Shown: positions 48,177-57,331, counted from the stretch's first letter. The stretch: DNA of 64,000 nucleotides from Nocardia aurantia (GCF_009604425.1 NZ_WEGI01000009.1:372001-436000); one strand, 5' to 3'. Program-made: numbers and translations. The notes: generated by a model from the letters alone, not told the origin.

Positions 48177-49217
48177 TCACCGGTCGCGGAGAGCGTGGAC
48201 CAGGTCGATACCCCGGCCGAGGTTGTCGAGTCGCTCGGCGAGCGTGTCGCCTGCGGGGTAGAGGCGGACGGTGTCGATGCCCGTCGCCTGCCAGACGCCC
48301 AGCCGGTCCCGGATCATCGCCTCGGTGCCGATGAGCGTGGTGGCCAGCACCATGTCGTCGGTGATCAGCGCGGTGGCGCCGGTGCGGTCACCGGCCTGCC
48401 ACCGCTGCCGCACCGCCGCGGCGACATCCGCCCAGCCCTGCCGGCTGTAGGCGGCGTTGTAGAAATTGGTGGCGCCGGAACCCATGCCGCCCAACGAGAA
48501 AGCCAGCTCTTTCTTCCGGCTGTCCACGACCGCGGTGAGCCGATCCTCGTCGACGATATGGATCTCCGCCCCCTGGCAGACGTCCAGATCGGCCCGGGTA
48601 CGGCCGGAGCGCGCGAGTCCCGCGTCCAGATGGTCGAAATAGGCGGCGGACCCCTCGGGTACGAAACTGGTGCCCAGCCAGCCGTCGGCGATCTCGCCGG
48701 TGAGCTCCAGCATCCGGGGCGACAGGGTGGCCAGATAGACGGGGACCGCTACGGGTTCCATGCTCAACCGCATCGGCCGGCCCTCCCCGCCGGGCAGCGG
48801 GATGGTGAAATGCTTTCCGCTGTAAGCGATCTTCTCGCCGGTGGCGGCAGCCCGCACGATCTCGACGGTCTCCCGCATCCGAGTCAGCGGATGCGCGAAC
48901 GGAATTCCGTGCAGACCTTCGACGACCTGGGGGCCCGAGGCGCCGAGTCCGAGCAGGAACCGGCCGCCGGACAGCCGCGCGAGCGTCATGGCGGTCTGGG
49001 CGATGGTCACCGGAGAGCGGGTGCCGAGCTGAATCACTCCGGAGCCCAGCAGGATTCGCTCGGTGCGTGCGGCCAGCCAGCCCAGCGGGGTCGCGGCGTC
49101 CGCGCCCCACGCCTCGGCGACCCAGCAGATGTCCAGGCCCGATTTCTCCGCCTCGAGCACGAATTCGGCGGTCTCCCGCCAGTCGCCGGACGCCTCGATC
49201 GTCGTCGCGGTGCGCAT
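48177..49217 (-). CDS. LLM class F420-dependent oxidoreductase
   Basis: 346 residues. ETAEFVLEAEKSGLDICWVAEAWGADAATPLGWLAARTERILLGSGVIQLGTRSPVTIAQTAMTLARLSGGRFLLGLGASGPQVVEGLHG is the standard TIM-barrel beta1-beta4 pattern of F420 LLM enzymes (given in pieces: GLDICWVAEAWG, GSGVIQLGTRSP, LLGLGASGPQVVEG). The ATG at 49217 overlaps the SRPBCC stop by 1 nt; GTG 49220 would give a 4-nt overlap. Substrate unknown. Confidence 0.9.
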   Translation of the reverse strand: MRTATTIEASGDWRETAEFVLEAEKSGLDICWVAEAWGADAATPLGWLAARTERILLGSGVIQLGTRSPVTIAQTAMTLARLSGGRFLLGLGASGPQVVEGLHGIPFAHPLTRMRETVEIVRAAATGEKIAYSGKHFTIPLPGGEGRPMRLSMEPVAVPVYLATLSPRMLELTGEIADGWLGTSFVPEGSAAYFDHLDAGLARSGRTRADLDVCQGAEIHIVDEDRLTAVVDSRKKELAFSLGGMGSGATNFYNAAYSRQGWADVAAAVRQRWQAGDRTGATALITDDMVLATTLIGTEAMIRDRLGVWQATGIDTVRLYPAGDTLAERLDNLGRGIDLVHALRDR

Positions 49218-49729
49218 CACGAATCCTGTTCCAGCGCAGCCTTGATGCCGGCGAGATTCGCCTCGATGCCGCGCTCGAATTCGCGCAGCCGCACGAACAC
49301 GATCTTCTGCTCCTTGTCCGGCATCGCGTCGATCGCGAAACTCAGCCCGGAACGCGCCGGGCCCATCTGCATCCACTGCTCGAGCACGGTGCCGGATCCC
49401 TCCGGCCGGAGGGCGAAACGCCAGACGCTGGCGGGGTTTTCGGGATCACCCACCGCCCACGCGAAGATCTCCGGCGGCCGGCATTCCACGATGGTGCTGA
49501 TTGTCTCCCACTCGCCGAGTGCCTCGTGCGCGCTGCGACCCACGAACCGGCCGCCGACCCGCGGCGCGTCGGCGCCGTCGAGCCAGGACACCTCACGCAG
49601 TTCGGTGCTCAGGGCCGGCATGAGCCCGATATCGCTCACCCGCGCCCAGACCCGCTCCGGCGGCGCCTCGATATAGGTCTCCGCCGCCACGGTCGGGGTG
49701 TCGGCGTATCGCGCCCCGGTCCACTCCAT
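49217..49729 (-). CDS. SRPBCC (START/Bet v1-like) family protein
   Basis: 170 residues. Polyketide cyclase-like: AAETYIEAPPERVWARVSDIG, VGGRFVGRSAHEALGEWETISTIVEC, then a long C-terminal helix (REFERGIEANLAGIKAAL). Binds a hydrophobic ligand; possibly acts with the F420 enzyme encoded by the overlapping gene. GAGGAG lies 7 nt before the ATG. Divergent from HxlR, with a GAGTCT dyad between. Confidence 0.85.
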   Translation of the reverse strand: MEWTGARYADTPTVAAETYIEAPPERVWARVSDIGLMPALSTELREVSWLDGADAPRVGGRFVGRSAHEALGEWETISTIVECRPPEIFAWAVGDPENPASVWRFALRPEGSGTVLEQWMQMGPARSGLSFAIDAMPDKEQKIVFVRLREFERGIEANLAGIKAALEQDS

Positions 49730-49779
49730 GACGCACTCCTCTCCCGCATAGTTGCATCATTAGACTATCGCTACCTGGT

Positions 49780-49798
49780 GAGTCTAGAGAAGAGACTC
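49780..49798. promoter_or_regulatory. GAGTCT-N7-AGACTC dyad before HxlR
   Basis: GAGTCT (49780-49785) and AGACTC (49793-49798), 14 bp before the HxlR ATG. It fits an HxlR operator controlling the divergent SRPBCC-LLM operon and the regulator itself. Confidence 0.6.
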
Positions 49799-49811
49799 GT
49801 ATACTGGCGGC

Positions 49812-50333
49812 ATGAAACGCACGTCTTTCAGCAGCTGGCCCTGCTCGGTCGCGCGGACGATGGACCTGGTCGGCGACGCATGGACCCCGCTGGTGTTGCG
49901 CGAGGCGTTCTACGGTATCCGCCGCTTCGACGACTTCCAGCAGGAACTGAGCATCCCCCGAAACACCCTCGCCGACCGCCTGGCCCGCCTGGTCGCCGCG
50001 GGCCTGCTGGCGAAACACGCCTACGAGACCACCCCCGCCCGCTACGAATACCTGCTCACCGAATCCGGCCGCGACTTCCACGGCGTGCTGCTCGTCGTCA
50101 CCGCCTGGGGCGACCGCTGGCTGTCCGGCGAGGCCGGCCCGCCGGTCACCACCCATCACGACACCTGCGGCCACGACACCGGCGCCGAAGTGGTCTGCTC
50201 ACACTGCGGGCAACCACTCGCCTGGGACGAGGTCACTTCCCGCCCCGGCCCCGGCTATCCCGCGAAACTGTTGAGTCGCCCCGACGTCCGCCGCCGCTTC
50301 CACCTCGACCCCGCACCGGCGGAGGGCCGCTGA
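49812..50333 (+). CDS. HxlR family regulator with zinc-ribbon-like C-terminus
   Basis: 173 residues. CSVARTMDLVGDAWTPLVLREAFYGIRRFDDFQQELSIPRNTLADRLARLVAAGLL is the HxlR core; in place of the usual C-terminal stop it continues with DTCGHDTGAEVVCSHCGQPL, four Cys/His that could form a zinc ribbon or redox centre. The long tail is uncommon for HxlR and may be a sensor. Divergent from SRPBCC/LLM. Confidence 0.88.
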   Translation: MKRTSFSSWPCSVARTMDLVGDAWTPLVLREAFYGIRRFDDFQQELSIPRNTLADRLARLVAAGLLAKHAYETTPARYEYLLTESGRDFHGVLLVVTAWGDRWLSGEAGPPVTTHHDTCGHDTGAEVVCSHCGQPLAWDEVTSRPGPGYPAKLLSRPDVRRRFHLDPAPAEGR

Positions 50334-50456
50334 CGGGGGCAGTCGATCTGTGCCACCACCGCCGTGCGGTCCGCCGGGAGTTGCTCCGGTCACCGATCCG
50401 AGGTGCGGGCGCTTATTCGGTTGCCACCGTGCGGGTCCGGCGGTTCGATCGGCAGC

Positions 50457-51446
50457 ATGGAACGGTTTCTGGTCACCGGTAGTTCGGGACATCTCGGCGA
50501 GGCGCTCGTCCGGACCCTGCGGGCGCGCGGACAGGATGTCGTCGGACTGGACGTGCTCGAGTCCCCGTTCACGACGATCGCCGGGTCGGTGGGTGATCGC
50601 GCAGCCGTGCGGCGCGCGCTCGACGGTGTGACACGGGTGCTGCACACCGCGACGCTGCACAAGCCGCATGTCGGATCCCACCGGCGGCAGGACTTCGTCG
50701 ACACCAATGTGACCGGCACACTGACGGTACTCGAGGAGGCGTCGGCCGCGGGGGTCGCCGGTGTCGTGTTCACCAGCAGCACAAGTGCTTTCGGGCGCGC
50801 ACTCACCCCGGCGGCGGGGGAGCCCGCGGCCTGGATCACCGAGGATGTCCATCCTGTGGTGCGAAACATCTACGGCGCCACCAAGGTCGCGGCCGAGGAT
50901 CTCGCCGAACTCGCGGCGCGGGATCTCGGCCTGCCGGTGGTCGTCCTGCGCACCTCGCGGTTCTTTCCGGAACCCGACGACCGGGACGAGGTGCGCACCG
51001 TCTACTCCGACGACAATCTGAAGGTCAACGAGTTTCTCTATCGACGGGTGGATCTCGCGGACGTCGTCGAGGCGCATCTCCTGGCCGCGCAACGGGCGCC
51101 GGAACTCGGGTTCGGCCGTTTCATCGTCAGCGCGACCACGCCGTTCGGTCCGGGGGATCTCGCTGAGCTGGCCGTCGACGCGCCGGCGGTGGTGGCCCGC
51201 CTGTTTCCGGAGATCGCCGCGGACTACGAGCGCTGGGGGTGGCGGATGTTTCCCACGCTGGACCGGGTCTATGTCAATGACCGGGCTCGGGCCGCCCTGG
51301 GCTGGGAGCCACGATACGACTTCCGGGCCGTCATCGATTCGGTGCGGTCCGGCGGGCCCGCGCGCAGTCCGCTCGCCGCCACGGTCGGTGCGAAGGGTTA
51401 CCACTCGGCCCCCACGGGGGTCTACACAGATCGGGTAACCGGTTGA
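50457..51446 (+). CDS. NAD-dependent epimerase/dehydratase (extended SDR)
   Basis: 329 residues. FLVTGSSGHLGEALVRTLRARG, VVFTSSTSAFG, catalytic YGATKVAAED, then RRVDLADVVEAHLLAA and NEFLYRRVD. Acts on a nucleotide sugar or related NAD(P) substrate; family too broad to say more. Start ATG 50457. It lies on the + strand 111 bp before the convergent end of the racemase gene; that gap is G-rich and low-complexity, with nothing coding seen. Confidence 0.85.
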   Translation: MERFLVTGSSGHLGEALVRTLRARGQDVVGLDVLESPFTTIAGSVGDRAAVRRALDGVTRVLHTATLHKPHVGSHRRQDFVDTNVTGTLTVLEEASAAGVAGVVFTSSTSAFGRALTPAAGEPAAWITEDVHPVVRNIYGATKVAAEDLAELAARDLGLPVVVLRTSRFFPEPDDRDEVRTVYSDDNLKVNEFLYRRVDLADVVEAHLLAAQRAPELGFGRFIVSATTPFGPGDLAELAVDAPAVVARLFPEIAADYERWGWRMFPTLDRVYVNDRARAALGWEPRYDFRAVIDSVRSGGPARSPLAATVGAKGYHSAPTGVYTDRVTG

Positions 51447-51556
51447 CCGCGGTGGCGGCCGACGGGCGGCGGCCGATGGCCGCTGGCTGACTGGCGGCGG
51501 CCGTGAGCGGCCGGCCGGAGGGGAGTGGCCCGCATCCGGCCGCGCCGGGATGTGAC

Positions 51557-52312
51557 CTAGTGGTGGGCCATCAGCCGGCCGAAACCCTCGGCCTGGTCCT
51601 CGATTCCGTTGCTGCGCAGGGCATACCAGTAGGTGGCGGTGTTGACCGCGAGGACCGGCAGACCCAGCCACTGCTCGGCCTCGGCCGCGATCCTGCCCAC
51701 CGCCATGTTCGCGCCGAACTGGACGATCGCGCGCGGCCGCTTCTCGGCGAGGGCGCTCAGTTCGCGCCTGATGGTCTCACCGGTGGTGTGCGCGATCTGC
51801 ACTGCTGTCGGGCAACGCAGGTGCACGGCGGAATGCAGGTCGTAGCCGCAACTTTCGACGAAGGCCCGCAGATGCGGTTCGGAGCCGGGCTGATACGGCG
51901 TGAGGACCCCGATGGGCCCGTCGTCGACGCCGACCGCTCGCAGTGCCGCGGGGATCGCGTCGCCGGCGTGGACGAGGCGCAGGCCGGCGCCGAACCGGGC
52001 CCGCAGACGTTCCTGAATGCCGTTGCCGGCCTCCGGATCACCCCACACCGCCTCGATCGACACCCCCAGCACGACACAATCCGGCTCGCACGTCAGCACG
52101 CGGGCGACGGCGTCGTCCACGCCGCGGTCGATATCTCCCACCAGACCCGCGAAATCGTTGTCGTCGTCGGTGACCCAGTCGGCGATGTGAATACGCGCGA
52201 TATGGTTCGTGACACCGCGGGGGCGCATGTCGTCGTATTCGGGTTGCACCACGGTATTCACCGACGGTGTCACCACGCCGAGCTTCAGCCGCCATCCCAG
52301 CGCATCGGTCAT
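51557..52312 (-). CDS. maleate isomerase / Asp-Glu racemase superfamily protein
   Basis: 251 residues. GVVTPSVNTVVQPEYDDMRPRGV, DCVVLGVSIEAVWGDPEAGNG, GPIGVLTPYQPGSEPHLRAFVESCGYD and PVLAVNTATYWYALRSNGI are the arylmalonate decarboxylase/maleate cis-trans isomerase pattern. The usual Cys pair appears only partly (ESCGYD kept; the first site is Ser in LGVSIE), so the reaction may differ. GGAG lies 7 nt before ATG 52312. Divergent from an SDR; probably one catabolic pathway. Confidence 0.82.
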   Translation of the reverse strand: MTDALGWRLKLGVVTPSVNTVVQPEYDDMRPRGVTNHIARIHIADWVTDDDNDFAGLVGDIDRGVDDAVARVLTCEPDCVVLGVSIEAVWGDPEAGNGIQERLRARFGAGLRLVHAGDAIPAALRAVGVDDGPIGVLTPYQPGSEPHLRAFVESCGYDLHSAVHLRCPTAVQIAHTTGETIRRELSALAEKRPRAIVQFGANMAVGRIAAEAEQWLGLPVLAVNTATYWYALRSNGIEDQAEGFGRLMAHH

Positions 52313-52455
52313 CACATACTCCGTCCTGCTCGCCCCCCGGGGCGACCGAATCGACGGCCGCGCAATCGCCACTACAGTTGTAGCGCAGGCGAAAACTTCC
52401 GGCAAGTGGATCCGGATTTCTCCCGATCGGCAATTCCGGCGGCGCGGTCGCCGGG

Positions 52456-52484
52456 TTGACATGGCCGGTGTGCCGTTACATGAT
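52456..52484 (+). promoter_or_regulatory. sigma-70-type promoter upstream of SDR
   Basis: TTGACA (52456-52461), 17 bp, CATGAT (52479-52484), about 150 bp before the SDR start. The 319-bp divergent gap (52313-52631) also holds a CTACA-GT-TGTAG dyad (52371-52382) as a possible operator; the rest shows no gene. Confidence 0.45.
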
Positions 52485-52631
52485 CTCAGTGATCTATTCA
52501 GTTGATTCCTTGCCGCACACCGTCGGAAAGCTTTGCTCGCAGCCTGTTCCGGCCGATCTCCCCGATTTCCGTCGAAGCATCGCTCGGCATCCTGTCGTGG
52601 CGCGGCAGCGGAAATACCCCAGGAGGGTCGC

Positions 52632-53420
52632 ATGCGTCTACGTGGCAAGGTCGCCGTCATCACCGGAGCGGGTTCTGGAATCGGTAAGGCGATGGCCCAC
52701 CGATTCGCGGCCGAGGGCGCACAGGTTCTCGGCGTCAGCCTCAGCGACAGCGCGGCCCGCGTCGCAGCCGAAATCGGCGGCAGCGCAACAGGTATCAGGG
52801 CAGACGTCAGCGACGAGGACGACGTCCGGCGGATGATCTCGACGGCGGAGGAGAAATTCGGCCGGGTCGACATCCTGGTGAACAACGCCGGATTCGGCGG
52901 CGGTCTGAAGCCGTTGCACGAACAGACCACCGAGAACTGGGACCGCGTGCACGGAGTCAATCTCCGAGGCGTCTTCTTCTGTATGAAGTACGGCATCATC
53001 TCGATGCGGGAAAACGGTGGCGGTTCCATCGTCAACGTGTCGTCGGCGACGGCGGTGGTCGGTTTCAAACATCATTCGATATACGGTGCGGCGAAAGCCG
53101 GTGTCAATCAATTGACGAAGGCCGCCGCGCTCGATTATGCCGACGACAATATCCGAGTGAACGCCGTCTGCCCCGGCACCATCTGGACCGGATTGGTGCC
53201 GATGGCCCAGGAATCTCCGGAACCGCCGCCGGGAATATGGCGGCTTCCCGGAATTCCGATGGACCGATGGGGCCTGTCGGACGAAATCGCCGCCGCGGCC
53301 CTGTTTCTCGCCAGTGACGAGGCCTCGTACATCACCGGCACCCTGATGCCCGTGGACGGAGGTTATTCGGTCGGGTTCTCCGGTATGGGAGCCGAGAAAT
53401 CGGGTCTGCCCACTTCGTGA
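52632..53420 (+). CDS. classical short-chain dehydrogenase (FabG-like)
   Basis: 262 residues. TGAGSGIGKAMAHRFA, ILVNNAGF, SIVNVSSATAVVGF, catalytic YGAAKAGVNQ, C-terminal ITGTLMPVDGGYSV. Probably NAD(P)-dependent oxidation or reduction of a hydroxyl in the same pathway as the divergent racemase-family protein. AGGAGGG lies 4 nt before the ATG. Confidence 0.92.
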   Translation: MRLRGKVAVITGAGSGIGKAMAHRFAAEGAQVLGVSLSDSAARVAAEIGGSATGIRADVSDEDDVRRMISTAEEKFGRVDILVNNAGFGGGLKPLHEQTTENWDRVHGVNLRGVFFCMKYGIISMRENGGGSIVNVSSATAVVGFKHHSIYGAAKAGVNQLTKAAALDYADDNIRVNAVCPGTIWTGLVPMAQESPEPPPGIWRLPGIPMDRWGLSDEIAAAALFLASDEASYITGTLMPVDGGYSVGFSGMGAEKSGLPTS

Positions 53421-53472
53421 ACATCCGCGGCGCGTGGACCGTCCCGGTCGGCCCGGGCGGCCGGCGCCGCTC

Positions 53473-55482
53473 TCACAGTCTTCTGGCCGTGGTCTCCCCC
53501 TCCCAGATGGCGTTGAAGATCCGGCGGGGCGCCTGGGCGTCGCCGATCACATGCACCTGCGGCCCGCTGTCCGCCAGCTCCCGCGCGAGCGCGTCGTCGG
53601 CGGCGTTGCCGAGGACGAACACCACGCCGTCGATGTCGGTCAGCTCGGAGGTCTCGCCGGTGTACACGTCGGTGAGGGTGACGATGTCCTCGACGATCGC
53701 CGTGACCTCCACGTGCGGGGTGAAAACGACTCCGGCCCGGCGCAATCGGCCGAAGGCGAACGGCAGATCGTGGCCGTCGGCGAACGCGTGCCCGAACTGC
53801 GGGAACGACGACACCACCCGCACCGCGTGCCGGCGCCGGGTCAGGTACTCGGCGAGGACGAACGGCTGCCGGTCCCCGGTATCGTCCACCAGCAGAATGC
53901 GATACGGCAGTTCGGTGCGTCCACTGAGGACCTCCACCGGCGTCCAGACGTTCCACTGATCGGCCCCCGGCACGGCCGGGACATCCGGCGCCCAGCGATC
54001 CGGCCGCCGGGCGGTCCACCCGTGCCGCAGCGGTGTCGACCCGGTGGCGACGACGACCGCGGCGAAGTCGGCGAGATCGGCGGCGGTCGCCCGGTGCCCG
54101 AGCCGAACCTCGGCCTTCGTCGCCGCCAATTGCGTAGCGAGCCAGTCGGTCACGCCGGACCACTCCCGGTAGGAGTCCGCCCGGGCGAGGAGATTGACCT
54201 GTCCGCCCAGCCGATCGTCCTGTTCGAAGAGGGTGACCTCGTGGCCGAGGTCGGCGGCGCTCAGCGCCGCGCGCAACCCCGCCGGGCCACCGCCGACCAC
54301 CGCGACCCGCCGTCCACGCCGAGGCCGGGCGCCGTCGAGCCGGAACTCCCGCTCCCGCCCCACTTCCGGATTGTGGATGCACGACACCGGCCCGCGAGCG
54401 AAGGACGCCACGCACCAGTTCGCGCCGACGCAGGGCCGGATATCGCCGAGCCGCGCTTCGCGCGCCTTGACCGGCCACTGCGGATCGGCGATGAGTTGCC
54501 GTGCCATACCGACGAATTGGGCCTTGCCGGTGACGAGCACATCCTCGGCGAGCTCGGGCGTGGTGATCCGCCCGACCGCCACCACCGGCACCGACACCGC
54601 TCGGGTGAGGTTGGCGGTGTCGGCCAGTTCGTATCCGGCCGGTCGTGCCGCGGACGTCCCGTAGATGTGCATCCGGTCGAGATAGGTGCCCTGCGAGGTG
54701 GAGAAGTAGTCGAGCAGCCCCCAGTCGTCGATCGCGGCCGCGATGCGCACCCAGTCCGCGTTGCCGAGACCGCCCGTCACCGCACCGTCGTCGCTGTTCA
54801 CCCGGATTCCCAGGATCCGGTCCGCCGGTACGACTTCGCGCACCGCCGTCACGATCCGATGCACGATCCGCAGCCGGTTCTCGAACGACCCGCCGTACTC
54901 GTCCCGGCGATGATTGGTTGCGGGAGAAAGGAATTGGCCGAGCAGATAGCCGTGCGCCAGCCCGTGCACCTCGATACCGTCGACCCCGCCCTCGATCGCG
55001 TGCCGCGCCGACAGCACATAGTGCCCGACCAACTCGTCGATCTCCGCCACGGTCATCTCGTGCGGGATTTCGCGATACACGGTGTCGGGCACGGGACTCG
55101 GCGCCCAGGTGGGCAGCCGGGAGATGATGCCGTCGGTCTGCCGCCCCCGATGCCACAGCTGGGCGAGCAGCAGCGCCCCGTGCGGCCGCACCGCGGCGGC
55201 GACCTTGCGATAACTGGCCACCACGGCCGGATCGTAGGCATGGATCACACCGCGTCGCGGCTGGCTCGACGGGTGAACGGCCATGGCCTCCATGGTGATC
55301 GCGGCGACACCGCCACGGGCCCGCTCGGCGTAGTACTCGGCGCTGGCGTCGGCGAATGTCCCGTCGGTGGAGAACTCGGTCGCGTGCGCCACCATCCAGA
55401 TCCGGTTGCGCGCGGTGCGCGGCCCCAGCCGGATCGGGCTGAACAGCGTGGGATACCCGGTGGGGATCTCGGCTTCGGACAC
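53473..55482 (-). CDS. OYE-type flavoprotein oxidoreductase with FAD/NAD domain (TMADH-like)
   Basis: 669 residues. N-terminal Old Yellow Enzyme barrel: TLFSPIRLGPRTARNRIWMVAHAT, LLAQLWHRGRQTDG, GVDGIEVHGLAHGYLLGQFLSPATNHRRDEYGGSFENRLRI (in pieces). Iron-sulfur region near 345-362: CVGANWC then SCIHNP; the TMADH motif CxxCxxC is changed to CxxAxxC. C-terminal FAD/NAD domains: VAVVGGGPAGLRAALSAADLG and FVLGNAADDAL. Likely reduces or demethylates an amine or enoate using NAD(P)H. GTG start 55482, no clear ribosome-binding site. Confidence 0.88.
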   Translation of the reverse strand: MSEAEIPTGYPTLFSPIRLGPRTARNRIWMVAHATEFSTDGTFADASAEYYAERARGGVAAITMEAMAVHPSSQPRRGVIHAYDPAVVASYRKVAAAVRPHGALLLAQLWHRGRQTDGIISRLPTWAPSPVPDTVYREIPHEMTVAEIDELVGHYVLSARHAIEGGVDGIEVHGLAHGYLLGQFLSPATNHRRDEYGGSFENRLRIVHRIVTAVREVVPADRILGIRVNSDDGAVTGGLGNADWVRIAAAIDDWGLLDYFSTSQGTYLDRMHIYGTSAARPAGYELADTANLTRAVSVPVVAVGRITTPELAEDVLVTGKAQFVGMARQLIADPQWPVKAREARLGDIRPCVGANWCVASFARGPVSCIHNPEVGREREFRLDGARPRRGRRVAVVGGGPAGLRAALSAADLGHEVTLFEQDDRLGGQVNLLARADSYREWSGVTDWLATQLAATKAEVRLGHRATAADLADFAAVVVATGSTPLRHGWTARRPDRWAPDVPAVPGADQWNVWTPVEVLSGRTELPYRILLVDDTGDRQPFVLAEYLTRRRHAVRVVSSFPQFGHAFADGHDLPFAFGRLRRAGVVFTPHVEVTAIVEDIVTLTDVYTGETSELTDIDGVVFVLGNAADDALARELADSGPQVHVIGDAQAPRRIFNAIWEGETTARRL

Positions 55483-55651
55483 TGTCGAGAGGTTATCGGA
55501 ACCTCGGCGGTGCCGAAGGCAAAACGGTGAATGTTTATAAGAATAGAGAAGTGCCTGTTCAGGACGGGTTAAGCTCCATTTCCAGCGGACGGTGGCGGCT
55601 GCGGGCGATCGCCGCGTGCCCGATCCACGTGGTCGACGGGGGCCGACGCGC

Positions 55652-56266
55652 TCAGTGACCGAGATGCGCCGCGAGGATCGCATCGAGGAGCGCCGGCAGC
55701 CGCCGGCCGGGCCCGTCGCCGGCGAACAGGCCCGCGGTGGTGAAGGTGCCGACGATCCCCAGCTGGAGTTGATCGGCGAACGAATCCGGATCGGGCACGG
55801 CGAGACGCCGCCCGAGCTCACGCAAGCGGATACCGAGCTCCCGCTCGTGCCGCAGGCACCGATCCCGAATCTCGTTGTGCCCCGCGGAGAACTCGGCAGC
55901 GATGTTCACAAAGGCGCAGCCCCGATAACCGGGCGAGGCCGCCCGATCCGTCATCCAGGCGATCTGGCCACGCAACTCCACCGCCGGGTCACCGGCCGAG
56001 TCCGCCGCCACCTCGTCCCACCGAGCCCAGAACAACTCATCCACCCGATCGAGCACCGCGAGGATCAACGCGTCCTTGGTCGGAAACCACCGGTAGAGAC
56101 TGGCTTTGGCGACCCCGGCGTGGCGTACGACCTCGTCCACCCCGACCGCGTGCACACCGTTGCGGTAGAAAAGCCGGCAGGCGATGTCGAGCAACGCATC
56201 CCGAAGCGCCGGCCCGCGCACCTGGGGAGTGCGCGGGCCGCCGGGCCCGGTTCGGCGAACGGTCAT
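55652..56266 (-). CDS. TetR family regulator (co-transcribed with quinone oxidoreductase)
   Basis: 204 residues. HTH: RDALLDIACRLFYRNGVHAVGVDEVVRHAGVAKASLYRWFPTKDALILAVL; ligand domain with GYRGCAFVNIAAEFS, a signature of the TetR_C_33-like group. Its ATG overlaps the upstream oxidoreductase stop by 4 nt (ATGA). It probably represses its own operon through the twin GAGACAGATCTGTCTC sites upstream. Confidence 0.93.
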   Translation of the reverse strand: MTVRRTGPGGPRTPQVRGPALRDALLDIACRLFYRNGVHAVGVDEVVRHAGVAKASLYRWFPTKDALILAVLDRVDELFWARWDEVAADSAGDPAVELRGQIAWMTDRAASPGYRGCAFVNIAAEFSAGHNEIRDRCLRHERELGIRLRELGRRLAVPDPDSFADQLQLGIVGTFTTAGLFAGDGPGRRLPALLDAILAAHLGH

Positions 56267-57204
56267 TCCGCTCGATCCGGCATCACGAGAACGGCCTTGC
56301 CGATACCGGACCGATCCGTGACCCACTGCTGGGCCCGATCCGCCTCCGCGAGTGCGAAAGTCGCACCGACATGCACCCGCAGCGATCCGGCCGCCACGAG
56401 TTCGGAAAGCGCCTGCAGCCCTTCGGGATCCGGTTCGACCAGACAGGCAGCCACCTCGATCCCGCGCTTCGCCGCCTCGGCCCGGTAATTCGGCACAGCC
56501 CACCCCAGGGCGAGTGCCGCACAACCCCCCTCAGCGATCCGATCGAACAGTCGCAGGGCCAGGCCACCCCCGACCACATCGCACAGCGCGTCGGCCGTAC
56601 CGATCGCCGCCACCGCCGCATCGTCCCGATAGTCCACGCACTCGTCGGCCCCCCACGAGGCGACCAGCGAATGATGTTCGGACCGGGCGAGCGCGACCAC
56701 CTCCGCCCCGAGCGCATGCGCGATCTGCACGGCCAGATGCCCGACACCGCCGGAAGCGCCGTCGATCACGACCCGTTGCCCCCGCTCCACCTTCGCCGCC
56801 CGCAGCATCTGCCAGGCGGTCAGTCCGCACAGCGGCAACGCGGCCGCCTCGACCGGACCGAGGCCCGCCGGAACGGGCACCACATGATGCGCGGGCACGG
56901 TCGCGTACTCCGCGTAAGTCCCTGCCGGATAAGGGAACCAGGCCAACCCGAACACCGGATCACCGACCCGATGCCGGGTCACCCCGTACCCGACCGCGTC
57001 GACGACCCCCGCCACATCCCAGCCCGGCACGAACGGAAGCTTCATCGACTGCACATAGCCGTTCCCTCGGCCGGTGTGCGCGTCGATCGGATTGACCCCG
57101 CTCGCCGCGACCTTGATCCGCACCTCCCCGGGAAGCGGCACCGGCCTGGGCAATTCGCTCACCACGAGCGGAGCGCCGAACGAAACATGATGAGCGGCCA
57201 GCAT
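56263..57204 (-). CDS. zinc-independent NADPH quinone oxidoreductase / MDR
   Basis: 313 residues. LPGEVRIKVAASGVNPIDAHTGRGNGY, PFVPGWDVAGVVDAVGYGV, QRVVIDGASGGVGHLAVQIAHALGAEVVALA (GxGGVG NADPH motif) and C-terminal VHVGATFALAEADRAQQWV. No zinc ligands, so QOR/Zta1-like reduction of quinones or enals. Start: ATG 57204, with GGAGG 12 nt upstream, matches the family N-terminus; an upstream GTG at 57240 overlapping a small ORF is possible. Overlaps the TetR gene by 4 nt. Confidence 0.9.
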   Translation of the reverse strand: MLAAHHVSFGAPLVVSELPRPVPLPGEVRIKVAASGVNPIDAHTGRGNGYVQSMKLPFVPGWDVAGVVDAVGYGVTRHRVGDPVFGLAWFPYPAGTYAEYATVPAHHVVPVPAGLGPVEAAALPLCGLTAWQMLRAAKVERGQRVVIDGASGGVGHLAVQIAHALGAEVVALARSEHHSLVASWGADECVDYRDDAAVAAIGTADALCDVVGGGLALRLFDRIAEGGCAALALGWAVPNYRAEAAKRGIEVAACLVEPDPEGLQALSELVAAGSLRVHVGATFALAEADRAQQWVTDRSGIGKAVLVMPDRAE

Positions 57205-57236
57205 GGTCGCCGGCGCCTCCGGAGCTGCCCCGATGA

Positions 57237-57302
57237 TCACGCGCCCACCCGCAATTCGCTTGCGGTGCAACCACACCGGCCCACCGTAGATTCGCCGATC
57301 AT
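57237..57302 (-). CDS. possible 21-residue leader peptide ORF
   Basis: ATG 57302, 12 nt after GGAGG, encodes MIGESTVGRCGCTASELRVG plus Ala and a TGA whose bases overlap a GTG (57240) in the oxidoreductase frame. It lies between the twin operators and the oxidoreductase. It may couple translation to the oxidoreductase; equally it may be chance, as no homologue is known to me. Confidence 0.3.
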   Translation of the reverse strand: MIGESTVGRCGCTASELRVGA

Positions 57303-57331
57303 GCTGGATCCCCATCCTCCGAGCCGAAAAA

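Noticed and set aside
51447..51556. G-rich repeats between the epimerase and racemase genes
   Set aside because: Short, irregular CGGCGGCCG runs without symmetry or coding potential.
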